The translations under genes were made by a program, and so were the position numbers. From Megalopta genalis (taxonomy: Eukaryota; Arthropoda; Insecta; Hymenoptera; Halictidae): a DNA stretch of 64,000 nucleotides. The notes beneath the pieces were generated by a model that was given only the letters and a program-made list of their open reading frames with translations, was not told the DNA's origin and did not search any database. Numbering within the stretch: position 1 is the stretch's first letter; every line of letters starts with the position of its first letter. Where the stretch lies: contig NC_135013.1 of assembly GCF_051020955.1 (NCBI RefSeq), positions 43,033,087 to 43,097,086 of the forward strand, in the 5' to 3' direction. Shown one piece after another: positions 48,951 through 59,296 of the stretch.

Positions 48951-49694
48951 TATTCGGATACCTTTTAAAACGCTACAATTTTTGTTTCAAATTGGACCAC
49001 ATAAAAAAGCATTTCCTTTTTAAGATTAGACTGATTAGTTTACTAGACAATGACAAAGCAAATTTTTACAAAAATTGCACATGGTTTGAATGAAAAAAAA
49101 ACATTTAAAAAATGACGTTTTCCAACTATTTTCGAACAAAGGACATTAACCGATTTCGATACAATTTTCAGCATGCGTATAAGTCACCGCGAGATCTACA
49201 AAATGCATTGTTCAAATTTTTTCTATAGCCTGAAATAAAAAGTTTGATAAGCATCATATTTATATTCTTTTTGATCGTAACCATTTTCGCAAAAATTTGT
49301 TTACTCATTGCTTAGCAAACTAATCGGCCTAATATTTACAAAAGAAGTCATTCATTTTATAAATTAACTTATATAAGTTTTACATAAATTGTACTTGTTT
49401 TATATAATTTGTATTAGCTTTTTATAATATGTATGAGTTTATATTAAACAATTCTATATAAATTGTATAAATTGAACAAAATTTGATATAAATTGTACAT
49501 AATTTGTGTAACATTATAAATACACCTTCATAAAACTTTTAGTAATTTGTATCAATTTTATAGATGCAATCGTGAACTGTATAAAATGTTAAGTATACCT
49601 ACATCATGTAATTTGAACGAGCTTAATATAATTAGTCCAAAGTTGTTTATCTTAATTTGGAAAATGTTATTGCACTTTAAAAGGTGTCCGAATA
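48951..49694. mobile_element. Rep-C foldback element, expanded
   Basis: The left terminus TATTCGGATACCTTTTAAAA is inverted at the right end (complement TATTCGGACACCTTTTAAAG). The inner arms (left 'gtttactagacaatgacaaa' and 'caaatttttacaaaaattgc'; right 'gcaaaaatttgtttactcat' and 'tgcttagcaaac') are also inverted. The family core (CCGCGAGATCTACAAAATGC) sits centrally. About 300 bp of degenerate 'tttatataatttgta' repeats (49355-49675) expand the right side. The right terminus is 31 bp downstream of the MNS1-like stop codon. Confidence 0.65.
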
Positions 49695-49725
49695 TTAACT
49701 TTACTTACAGTATTTCGCGCGTACA

Positions 49726-50934
49726 TTACGAAACCGTCTCATCCTCCGCGGCCTTCGCCATAATATGCTTTTCTTCAGCGGAGAGAACATCCTGATCCAA
49801 AAAACCAACCACATTGGACGCATGTTCTTGCAACAATCGTTTCCTCTCTTCTCTGACACGACTCCGATGAATCATCTCCAACATGTTTTCTTCCCTCGCT
49901 TCCTCCTCCAGTTTAGCAATTTCGATCTCTCGAATCCTCCGACGTTCCTCGATCATCCGAGTCAAATCTTCGCGATACTGCAACTGCATTCTTCGTTTAG
50001 CCGCCGCGGTGAGTTTAGCAGTTCTCTCATCGTCCATAATCTTCCTCAAGATATCTTCCGCGAATGCCATATCTTGCTCAAGAAAGCGCAGTTTGCACTG
50101 TTCCGTGAAAACGATCTGTTCCTCCAAATTAGCCAGCAAATCGTCCCTCATCTTCCTTCTCCTAACGATCGCCTCTTTCTCTTTGATCAGCAGCTCGCGT
50201 CTGACATCCGCTTCCATGATCTCGGCGACCAACGACATTCTCTTCTCTTTCTCGTCGCTCGCGTCCGCCAATATCTTTGCTATTTCGCACATTGCTCGTT
50301 CCCTGCTCAGTATCTGCTCCACGCGGAGTCTTTTTGCCTCTTCCGTTCGTCGATCAATTTCGCGGAGATACACCTTGTCCTCCGAAAGCTTCTTCGTTTC
50401 GGCCTCCATCTCCTCCTGATTGCGGATCTCTTTCATTTCCTGTAGTATAAAACGTTCTCGTCTCATGCTCTCGGCCAGCTCGTTCTTCGCTATCGTTTCA
50501 CGAAGTTTCTCGGACTGCTCGCGCATCCTGTCAACTTCCGCTAAGATTTCCCTCTCTCTGCGTGCTTCCTCCATCGCGACGCTCTTCTCTTCCTGTTTTC
50601 TCGTTATCTGCTCCGTCAGCTGGTGTCTGTAATCTTCGGACTTAAGGAGATCCTCGGATTTTCGACGGAGATCCATTTCCAAAGCCGTCTGTTGCTCCAG
50701 CCGCATCATTTTCATGGTTTGCTGCTGTCGCATTTTCTCGATGTACCGTTCCGTCGACTTTTCCGCGAGCTGCACTCGCAACTCCTTAGCGATGTACGCT
50801 TTTCGCAATTCCGCCTCCAGCTCGCCGATCTCGTCGCCGGATTCCCGATTCCGAATACTTCGTCTCGGATTAACAACGCGACAATCTTCCATTTCGGCGC
50901 GCTCTGTTTCTCTGTTTCTTGACCGTTCGTTCAT
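49726..50934 (-). CDS. MNS1: MNS1-like axonemal coiled-coil protein (TPH domain)
   Basis: The 402-residue product is almost entirely charged alpha-helical coiled coil (Arg, Glu, Lys, Met-rich), as expected for meiosis-specific nuclear structural protein 1. MNS1 is a microtubule inner protein of motile cilia and sperm flagella with a trichohyalin-plectin homology (TPH) domain. Diagnostic parts are an early segment ELEAELRKAYIAKELRVQLA, a late MQLQYREDLTRMIEERRR and the C-terminal RLLQEHASNVVGFLDQDV. These correspond in order to conserved vertebrate MNS1 segments. The frame is uninterrupted from ATG 50932-50934 to TAA 49726-49728. An in-frame TAG lies 27 nt upstream of the ATG. Vertebrate MNS1 is about 495 residues, so roughly 100 N-terminal residues lack a counterpart, either lost or in an upstream exon. 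A possible acceptor (GTGCAG) lies 7 nt before the ATG. A donor-like CTGTAAGT lies at 49703-49710, past the stop. G+C is far above the flanks. CFAP53, another TPH protein, is the main alternative. Confidence 0.82.
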   Translation of the reverse strand: MNERSRNRETERAEMEDCRVVNPRRSIRNRESGDEIGELEAELRKAYIAKELRVQLAEKSTERYIEKMRQQQTMKMMRLEQQTALEMDLRRKSEDLLKSEDYRHQLTEQITRKQEEKSVAMEEARREREILAEVDRMREQSEKLRETIAKNELAESMRRERFILQEMKEIRNQEEMEAETKKLSEDKVYLREIDRRTEEAKRLRVEQILSRERAMCEIAKILADASDEKEKRMSLVAEIMEADVRRELLIKEKEAIVRRRKMRDDLLANLEEQIVFTEQCKLRFLEQDMAFAEDILRKIMDDERTAKLTAAAKRRMQLQYREDLTRMIEERRRIREIEIAKLEEEAREENMLEMIHRSRVREERKRLLQEHASNVVGFLDQDVLSAEEKHIMAKAAEDETVS

Positions 50935-51699
50935 TATATCGCTGCACGTTTGCTATTCTAGGAACCTTTCAAGTCTCTATAGTTAATCTTGAGGTCACGT
51001 ACTAATTTATCAATGCTTTCGATTTCATTTAATTTTTAGCCACAATATCGTATCTTGTTCTATTGTTTTCCCTTCATAGTCAAAGAGCTTGTGTATGAGC
51101 TTACTTCGCTCATCAGAGTGAATTGTACTCTTTAAATTCTCGCTGGATGAACGCGGGTCGCTCTTAATAAAATATTATCTGTTTCTTTCTAAATGTACTG
51201 CTTTCTCTTTCATCTGTAATAAACCTATTTAGAAAATGCAAGACGAAAATTACACTTTCGACGTTGCGACTCTGTTTATGCGGGATTTTGTCATGAATCC
51301 CTAAATGGTCGTTTTTTAAATGGTAGGAAATTCGTTGTTAATTTATATTCGAAGGATTCGTTCCTACATTCGCTTGTTTATTTAGATTACAGAGGATTAA
51401 ATTAGTATCACTGCTACACTCAAAACATGGAACTTACGATTCGCGAGTTTTTTTATTGTGTAAGATTGTCCACGATTGCGCGATTGTTATTATTCTGTTT
51501 ATTATTGATTGCGCCGGTCGGAAATAGTGAAAGAAGTTTCAGAATGTCACTCTTCTGTATCCTATATTTTTGATCGGTCGATGCGCCCAGAAATATCCAA
51601 TACAAATTCCACCACTTGAGATATGTACGAGTTCGATGCCGCGGTGAATGTATTTGCCGCGTTCGTTTCTTTCTGAATCGTCTGAAATGATTTAGTTGG
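50935..51699. promoter_or_regulatory. upstream region of the MNS1-like gene
   Basis: Probable 5' UTR and promoter of the minus-strand gene by position. No TATA box or other core element is convincing. Confidence 0.3.
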
Positions 51700-51960
51700 T
51701 TCCGCTAATCAGATTGCTCTCCGGCATTCTTCGTTTCCAGTCATGTTATGATACACGCACGGTGACCGATTAAAGCGCGGGTCGATTTGATATTGCGCAA
51801 TTATCTGGGTAACGTGGCGGAGTACGTGAGAGGTAGTCGGCTCTGCAACAAAAAATTGTTCACGCTGCGCAATGCGAACGGTCGAATAATGCATTTGCGT
51901 TTCGCACGTTACACGGGTAACCGGGGTACCTCGCGTTAAATTAATGTTGGATTAACGGTA
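51700..51960. other. GC-rich island upstream of the MNS1-like gene
   Basis: CpG-rich DNA with no coding motif (minus frame 51709-51894 is unremarkable). It may be an enhancer or the promoter of a neighbouring transcript. Confidence 0.3.
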
Positions 51961-52365
51961 CGTCCAATTCGGTTTTCCTTACGGAACTTTATTTTACTTT
52001 GAGAACGTTCGCACGGCAAATCAGGGCACGGTGAACTTCTGCATGCAAATATTCACGTCGAGTCATTGAAAATTATGATAATAAAGAATGCGACAGTTGT
52101 TGGTAGGTGGGATCAGCGTTACCCTTCAACTCATTGTCTATTAAATCAGCTAAAGCAACGGTTTCATAGATCAAAGTGATTTATTTAATGTTACGAAAAC
52201 TGAGAAGCTACGGTTTATTATGGCAATTAGTCATCCAATCCTTCTTGCACCTTCCACGTCTCAATATGGATCACTCAACATGTCGGTAAATAATTATTGT
52301 AATTAATGTATCGGTAAAAGAATTAACTACATTTTGTAGTTGTATTACTTGGATTTTGTACTTTT

Positions 52366-52725
52366 GTAGGTCATATTCACCTTTATGATCTCCAAATTAA
52401 CGCTCTTGTAGGTCTAAAGGTATTAATATAACTTTTACGGCTATATAATTTACTTTGCCATTAAAAATAAATTTTTCTCGTGATTCATCTTCTTGCAAAT
52501 CAAATTCATTCTTGTGCATATAAAAATCGCTTATACGTAATAAGATTAATTATTTCTTATGAAATTTGTGTTGCTGTGTAAATATATAAAGTAAGTATAT
52601 GTATACGTTCATATTTTGAAGAATTGGATCAAATTTTGTAAATAACTATTGCGGTGAATTTTATTTGCAAAAGGGTGAATCTGATTTGTGAAAAAGATGA
52701 ATATGATCTACAAAAGGATTGTTTT
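52366..52725. repeat. Rep-D foldback, second locus
   Basis: The left arm (CTTTTGTAGGTCATATTCAC, TCTCCAAATTAACGCTCTTG) and right arm (GATGAATATGATCTACAAAA, preceded by GCAAAAGGGTGAATCTGATT) are inverted relative to each other. They carry the same unit as 30160-30560. More degenerate than the first locus. Confidence 0.5.
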
Positions 52726-53739
52726 ACAATTTATTTATTATATGATTATGCAGTCAACCTATTAAAAAGTTATTTCACCATTCAGTTACTAATTGTTTGT
52801 ATGTAAGATCGTCAGAAGATTCGAATAGAATCGCAACAGCAAATAAAAGGTAGCAAACGAGAATCATTTCAATTATAAATGTGTTATAGTTGGATGGATT
52901 AGAGCCTATAACGTGGAGAACGTCAACTACATGCTCAAGTGACAAAGTAATTCTGTCCAGTCACTTTATTACAAATTATTATTTGCATTGCGGAACAGGC
53001 GTGATTAATTTCCATCATTAAACTAGTTTATAATTAATGTAAAATAGTTGTATAATAGATAAAGATTCCTGGTACATCACCACGATTGACGTTTGCCTAT
53101 AAATTATTCATATTGAATTTATAATTTGCTACGTATTTAATGTTGTTGCATTAAATTATTATTGCATGACTCTACCAGTTGACGGAACGTAAAACTTGTC
53201 ATTGAACTTTACACTTGTGTCAGCATACTTGACCTACATGAAAAAAGAAAAATAACTCTGAAATATCCTTAATCTAAAAGGCTCACTTTAAATGATTACC
53301 GCGCAATTGCAAATGTAAAAAAGCGTATTAAGGGCTAATTTGATGTATGTAAAATAAGTATTCATTATGATGATATATAATAGGCAATAAAATAATAATT
53401 GGTTCGGACACTCTTTTCCGCAGCGCGAAACAAACGTAATTAAAAATACATATCAGTTCGTTAAAGAAAACCACGCAACACGCTAATGATTTAGCACCGA
53501 GTACATTCTTCTATTCTCTTTTAATAATAATTATTAATAATAATCGTTTTCATTCCGAATAATAACTATGTTAATGTATTAATTATCTTCTATCGAATTA
53601 ATTCCGTGTATCAGTTATTATTTATTATAAAGAGAAATATCAAAAATATCAATTTCAGTGCCTTAAAGAGCTACACGCCTTTAAAATTTTTACATTTATT
53701 AAAAGTTAACGCACAATATGATAGTTCGTTATTTTCATT
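52726..53739. other. AT-rich non-coding stretch
   Basis: No supported feature. Confidence 0.5.
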
Positions 53740-54010
53740 GCTGTTACTTCAATAATATATACACGAACAATTATCCAAGAATGCAAACAAAGCCTACGCT
53801 AACATTTTATTTCTATAATATGTGAGTACCTCAATCAAATAAAATGATGATATTTCAATAATATGTAAACGAAAAATTTCATGAAAGAAATCAAACAATG
53901 TCTATATCAATAATAATTACTAGAACAATTGAATGAATGAATACAAACAATATCTATGTTATCACGTTATTTCAATAATATATGCTTCAACATATTTTAA
54001 TAATATATTA
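53740..54010. repeat. degenerate tandem repeat
   Basis: TTTCAATAATATATACACGA-like and GAATGCAAACAAAGCCTACG-like words recur at about 53750, 53852, 53909 and 53967 with variable spacing. Confidence 0.5.
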
Positions 54011-54796
54011 ACATGTTACCTTTCTAATTTGGGTACCTACCAATAACATATGCATAGATATCAATAATGAAGACGAGTTTCAGGAACATTTTTATATTTT
54101 GAAAACGTTACGTGTACTTAACATTTTCAAAACGTTCACGAGCTTGTGCAACACACAGTCGTCATTAATATCGTTTTTTCCAGAATAAATTATATAAAGG
54201 AAGACGTCTTAGGTTCAATGGTATATCATTAACGAGAAAATTTCTAGTTTTAGGAAATAATTGCACGCAATCTGTCTTCCGTGCTTTTATCTGAAGGTGT
54301 GAGATTTAACTCACGCGTGTCTCGAATGACTTTGATATATACGTTCTACAATTACGGCTTTCTTGTGCCCAGGAAGCAGATGCTCTCTCGGTCGCTGTAA
54401 ACTGCAATTTATCTGGGCGATCGTAGATATCTGTTGATAAATTATGGCCAGCTAGGGACAGTACCAAAATATTAAGAAATTTTTACATATTTGGATAATC
54501 TTCGATACACGCAACACACGTTATATGATATTCCGATGCGATGAAACAATATTAATTTATTCATCTTAAAATTTTGCTTAGATCAAATACCAAAAGAAAT
54601 ACCAAAATAAGTACCAAGAAATTGTTTAACTTGTTATTTCACTTCACAAGAATAATCACAATAAAATATAATAATTACAATATATTGCACTTTTTAAGCA
54701 TTATTTATTTTATGTAAATTAGAAGTAGGAGAAATCGCTACGAATTTATATTGTATTTACTTTAAAAAATTGCTTTCTAAATTTCATATGTACTAT
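54011..54796. other. AT-rich non-coding stretch
   Basis: No gene seen. A small GC-richer patch lies at about 54340-54440. Confidence 0.5.
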
Positions 54797-54856
54797 GGTA
54801 GTAGTAGTAGCAGTAGTAATAAGTAGTACTAAAGTAGTATAATAGTAATAATGGTG
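54797..54856. repeat. TAG/TAA microsatellite
   Basis: GTAGTAGTAGTAGCAGTAGT followed by imperfect AGTAGTA units. Confidence 0.85.
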
Positions 54857-55010
54857 GTAGAAATCAAATGAATTAAGAATTAACGAGATTAGATTAAATG
54901 AAGTAGAACACAACGATTATAAAAATATTTAATTATTGTAAAAATCGAGATAATGTTCAGAACAACTATTATATTTAATATCAACTTTACACTTTCTGTA
55001 TCATAATGGA

Positions 55011-55211
55011 TAGACTGCGGTTTTTATGCATTTAAGATAATAATACCTATGCGAAATAACGAAAATTAAGGACATTAAAAGAATTCAATAATATTCTTCC
55101 ATTCTCTCCAATTCATTGAAACCATCAGAAGAGGAAACATATTTTTATGCAGCTTCTGCGTTTTACAATTGTCTCGGAAAATTTTTATATTGCATAAAGA
55201 TCCGCAGTCTA
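55011..55211 (+). mobile_element. Rep-A hAT-like MITE, reference-quality copy
   Basis: The 201-bp element starts TAGACTGCGGTTTTTATGCA and ends ATAAAGATCCGCAGTCTA, with near-perfect terminal repeats. The flanking 8-mers ATAATGGA (55003-55010) and GTTATGGA (55212-55219) agree at 6 of 8. Confidence 0.8.
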
Positions 55212-55399
55212 GTTATGGACGACAATTAATAATTTCTGAGGAACATAAATATATGAATACTATAAGTTTAATAAAAAAAAAATATCAGGAGATGATTAAA
55301 GATGGCATTAGGGGACTTTATAATTGCTATGCCATAATATTGCTTCGATTAATGTAAAATGTATACGCACGATGAGTTAAGATATCGTTCCGTCAGATA

Positions 55400-55413
55400 T
55401 AATTATATATATA

Positions 55414-55446
<33 letters not shown>
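55400..55446. repeat. TA and ATT microsatellite
   Basis: An AT run, then about nine ATT units, then another TA run. Confidence 0.9.
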
Positions 55447-56467
55447 TGTATATCTTGTGCTCGTTCGAGAACTAATAATTCCGTACATTAAAATCGCTTT
55501 CACTGACATTTAAACGTGTAATTTTTAGAGCATCAAGAATACGTATAGCATTTCAATCCTCAAAACAATCACTCCAAGTTTTCCACATGTGTACAGTAGT
55601 ACGAACTCGATCCGTCTTTCCGACTTACAACATCCTAGCTCGGATTATAAAAAATCTGTCTGCCCTAATTCCTCGAACGTTGCAAATCGTTTTACAATTC
55701 CATGAGATTCGTAAACAGAAGAAATTGAATAACAATCAGTGATTATGATTAATGTATGCCCGTCGTATATACATTTCAGAAAGCGGGAACGATAACACGA
55801 CCCAGGGTTACGTTACACTTGCTTCGGATCGGTCTCGAATGTTTCTTTCATCTATCTATCCGTTTGAATGAAAACCTTCGTCCGTTCGTTTCACCACTCG
55901 GTAATTGCTTCTACCTTCGCAAGTAATCTTTCCCCGTGAATTCCATTAATGTAGCGGATATATAACTTACGTCGGTACAACGGCCGTGGAAACCGGAGTT
56001 TCGAATCGTATCAGATACACGGAAAATTGTACGTTGATTGTACTTGCAAAAATTCTTATAACGAGACAATGAAAGGATTACGTGCACTGGGAAGGATGAA
56101 AACGCTATTTTTCCTAGTAAAAATTTTATGTACGATACGAATGTTATATATGGAGTGATATTAATAATACGTAAACACAATATATCCGTTGAAATTAATT
56201 AAAAATTTAATTTCTTTTTATTTTTATTACGTACGATTACGAATTTATGTATTAATTTATGTATAAGCAGTAGCTAATTGTTTTTGAAACAACTATGAAT
56301 ACGAATTTCTGTAACGCGCCAACAATTTTGCTACCATCGTTTCCAGATAACACGATTTCTCGTAAAACGTGCTGTGTAATAAAATTAAAATATGTAAAAA
56401 CGAACGGTTAATTACATTGGAACGAAGTCGTTAGTACGTAACGTTACACGATTCGAACAGTGATGAA
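55447..56467. other. mixed non-coding stretch, GC-richer at 55500-56160
   Basis: The minus frame at 55911-56180 shows no motif. Candidate regulatory DNA only. Confidence 0.35.
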
Positions 56468-56675
56468 TAGACAGCGGATCTTTATGCAAAATAAAATTTG
56501 TCTACCTCAATTGCAATAAATCTCAGACAAATAAAAATGGTCTCGCTCTGTTAATAAATTGAGTGGTGTACGTTGGAAATATAATTTAACAGCATTTTTA
56601 AATTGTTCAACCGTTATCATTGTTTCATATTTCACTCGCTGATTTGTCTCATAAGTACATAAAATAAACCATCTA
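56468..56675 (-). mobile_element. Rep-A hAT-like MITE, inverted
   Basis: Starts TAGACAGCGGATCTTTATGC and ends AAACCATCTA. The flanks GTGATGAA (56460-56467) and GTGATTAA (56676-56683) agree at 7 of 8. The interior matches the copy at 44306-44507. Confidence 0.75.
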
Positions 56676-57002
56676 GTGATTAACGATCTATACTGCAAAA
56701 GTGTTTTTTTCCGGTTTTGTTCAACTATGTAATTGTAACTACAGAACTTTTTGAATTGTTCAACAAAATGTTTCGTCCACGGGCAACAGCAATAATATGC
56801 ACCAGTGTTCACGAAAAACACTAAAAATTAGAACAACTTTTTTAATAATATAAAAGTAGAAAAACACGAGATTTATCATAACAATTGGTCTTGTTAGCTC
56901 CTCGCACCTCGTTGATCCTAACAGAGGCTGGCTTACTTGATAGCTTGTCATTAAAACGAATTTTCAAGTTTGATAAACAAATTGCAATAGTTATATATGA
57001 TT

Positions 57003-57140
57003 AGATTACGGATTTCATGCGTTTATGATAGATACGACAAGATCAAATGCAAAACAGTAAACGCATTGAAGGAATTTGAAAATACTATTGCATTATTTGC
57101 AGTTTAATGAAATAATTAAGGAAATGTCTACATCTTTCTT
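57003..57140 (+). mobile_element. Rep-A fragment, left part
   Basis: TTAGATTACGGATTTCATGC followed by GTTTATGATAGATACGACAA and the interior word GCATTGAAGGAATTTGAAAA, as in plus-oriented copies. The right end is missing. Confidence 0.4.
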
Positions 57141-57559
57141 GAACGTTCGCTGATAACATTTAACGCTGAATGTACCGAACATTTAAAATCAGCTGATAAG
57201 TGTTGCCTCAGTAAAGCGATTCAATTCAATTTGTTTAGATTTTGTGCGATCTTTATTGTTTTCTTTCAAATAAGCTGACAACGTTTAGACAGTTGCACAT
57301 AATTTTTTAAATTACTAAATATATTTTAAATAACACAGCTAAAAGTAACCGATACATTTATCTCAGAAGTGAAACTGATTAAATTTTGAATACCTTTTGA
57401 ATCGTCTTTACAACTACAAGAATTGTAGAACATAAAATTTTGAACTGGCCGTTTCATCATTGATGGCACGCCGGTAATCAAAAAGTAATTTCGACGTCTG
57501 GGATTATAAATTCGTTGTACGAGAAATTATGCTCCGTAAATAGCATAATTATATAAACG
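57141..57559. other. AT-rich non-coding stretch
   Basis: No supported feature. Confidence 0.5.
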
Positions 57560-58280
57560 TATTTTCAAAGAGTGGATTCGTCATCCGTCATTAGATACAT
57601 GAAACCTCTCAAAGTAGAATTCGAATCTCTTCTCGGCTCTCGCACTACGGTAAACACGCGAATTTTGTTTACACAGTCAATCGAAGGTGTAGTTGCCGGT
57701 TTGATCGCACGCGTGCGCAATTGTTCAGCTAGGATGAAAGCAAAGTGTACATACCCCCAAGAGCGCAAGCTCGAATTCGGCTGCTTCCGTAAATCCTAGC
57801 GAAGCGCACTCGAAATAATTGTGCATACAGGAAGACACCATTCGAACGGCGAACGATTGGTTCACATGACCGACCCGGTGGTCCTTGGTTTACGTCCCGT
57901 CCACCGAAAATCGTTCGCGAACGATGATCCAGCCGTGGCTGCAAATGCGAGACTACCTTTGGAGCGATCCCGAAAACGTACCAGTATTTACACTCCGAAA
58001 CGGATCCGACGCGAGCGGAACGGAGCGCGTTCCAGTAAATGCAGCCGGCACGAAGGATTCAGACCGACTAACCGGCTTTCCACGTCGAGGCACACGCGAA
58101 CCGAACCTATACCGCGCGGCCTCTTTAAACTCATCCCTCTGATAGGCTCGTGCGGAACCCACCAGGTGAGTTCCTCGCGACCGAACGCGAACGCGAACGC
58201 GAAGGTGTGCGATGCCGACCGCGACACCTACACCGCTCGACGAAATTTTAACGCGCAGTGGCCATAGCGTTTCGCTTATA
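57560..58280 (+). promoter_or_regulatory. GC-rich island with consensus 5' splice site, candidate promoter/first exon
   Basis: The most GC- and CpG-rich stretch outside the MNS1-like gene (about 57820-58260). A consensus donor CAG|GTGAGT lies at 58163-58171, preceded by CTCTTTAAACTC at about 58120. Overlapping frames (57821-58267 and 57885-58142 plus; 57953-58227 minus) show no domain, so no protein is called. CGAACG repeats occur at 58183-58203. A transcript starting near 58150, or a first exon ending at 58165, would fit but is unproven. Confidence 0.35.
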
Positions 58281-58491
58281 TGGCTGTTCGGGACAAAAAT
58301 CGTAACTTCTGAATTAATCGATTTTTCGATCCAGGTGCCTTAAATAATCTTTCAAAGAGGATACAAAGATACATTGTTTTGCGTATAAAAATGATACGAT
58401 TTCGTAAGAAAAATTGTAGTCACCTTTATTTTTCATTGAACTGATAGTTTTATGCAAAATTTTCATTGACGTAATATATGTGTAAATAATG

Positions 58492-58545
58492 CGTTTTGTG
58501 GATCTCGGAAACATTTATATGCATGTTGAAAATTTCGTTTTTTTT
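58492..58545. repeat. Rep-C fragment, inverted
   Basis: TTTTGTGGATCTCGGAAACA, then TATGCATGTTGAAAATTTCG, is the reverse complement of the Rep-C core. Confidence 0.55.
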
Positions 58546-59162
58546 TTGTTATTTCAAGCAATGGAACAATTATTGAAAGGTTCTCGTCGCATTCACCTGA
58601 ACAACTGTAGAAAGTCTTTCAAATATTCGCGTATAGTTGTCCACGATTTGATCGAGTAGGTTTATGATGTTCCGCGTTTGACGCGGACGACTTTATGTGC
58701 GTGACTGAATAAAATTTTCTCAACTATTTTTGACCTAGTTCACACGAGATATGCTATATGAAAAAGTATTACGCGTCTAGCGTAAGATATCATATCATCT
58801 GAACGATTTTACGATTATTACCAAATAATGTAACAATGGCGTACCGTATCTGCAGTGAGATATCCCATTATACAAGCATATTTTAAGATTACCTCCTTTT
58901 ATACGGTGGATGAATTTGACATAAAAGGTATAAGGTATAGAATATAAACTTTGTGCTGCTTACACGAAAACGAATAATAGAGGAAGAAATTTAAAATACA
59001 TATAGCACTTCATTTTATAACAAAATTTTATTTAATGAAAGGATGAAAAAGATATCGTTCAAACGTAATTAAAACAGAATATATTCAGTAATATATCGTA
59101 ATATATAGTTGTGTATAGTTATAAATAGTTAATATATGCATAGTTATATATAATTATATATA

Positions 59163-59239
59163 ATTGTATATTTGTAGATTTCTCTTGTTAGTGTGTATCA
59201 GAAAACGTAATGCTAAAGCTTAGCCAATGATATATATAT
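59163..59239 (+). repeat. direct repeat, left copy
   Basis: TAGATTTCTCTTGTTAGTGT, then GTATCAGAAAACGTAATGCT and AAAGCTTAGCCAATGATATA. It matches 62267-62341 except for a CGTA insertion. Confidence 0.8.
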
Positions 59240-59296
59240 ATACAATATAGGAATATATACAAGAAATGTACATGCTAGGAATATACAAGAATAACG

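Noticed and set aside
49765..50445. Long plus-strand ORFs (226, 178 and shorter codons) opposite the MNS1-like gene
   Set aside because: They are antisense shadows of a GC-rich coiled-coil gene. Their Ser/Phe/Leu-rich translations have no domain, and the minus frame matches a known family.
57821..58267. 148-codon ORF in the GC island
   Set aside because: The low-A+T region is open in several frames on both strands, codon content is Arg/Ser/Thr-rich with no motif, and a strong splice donor interrupts it.
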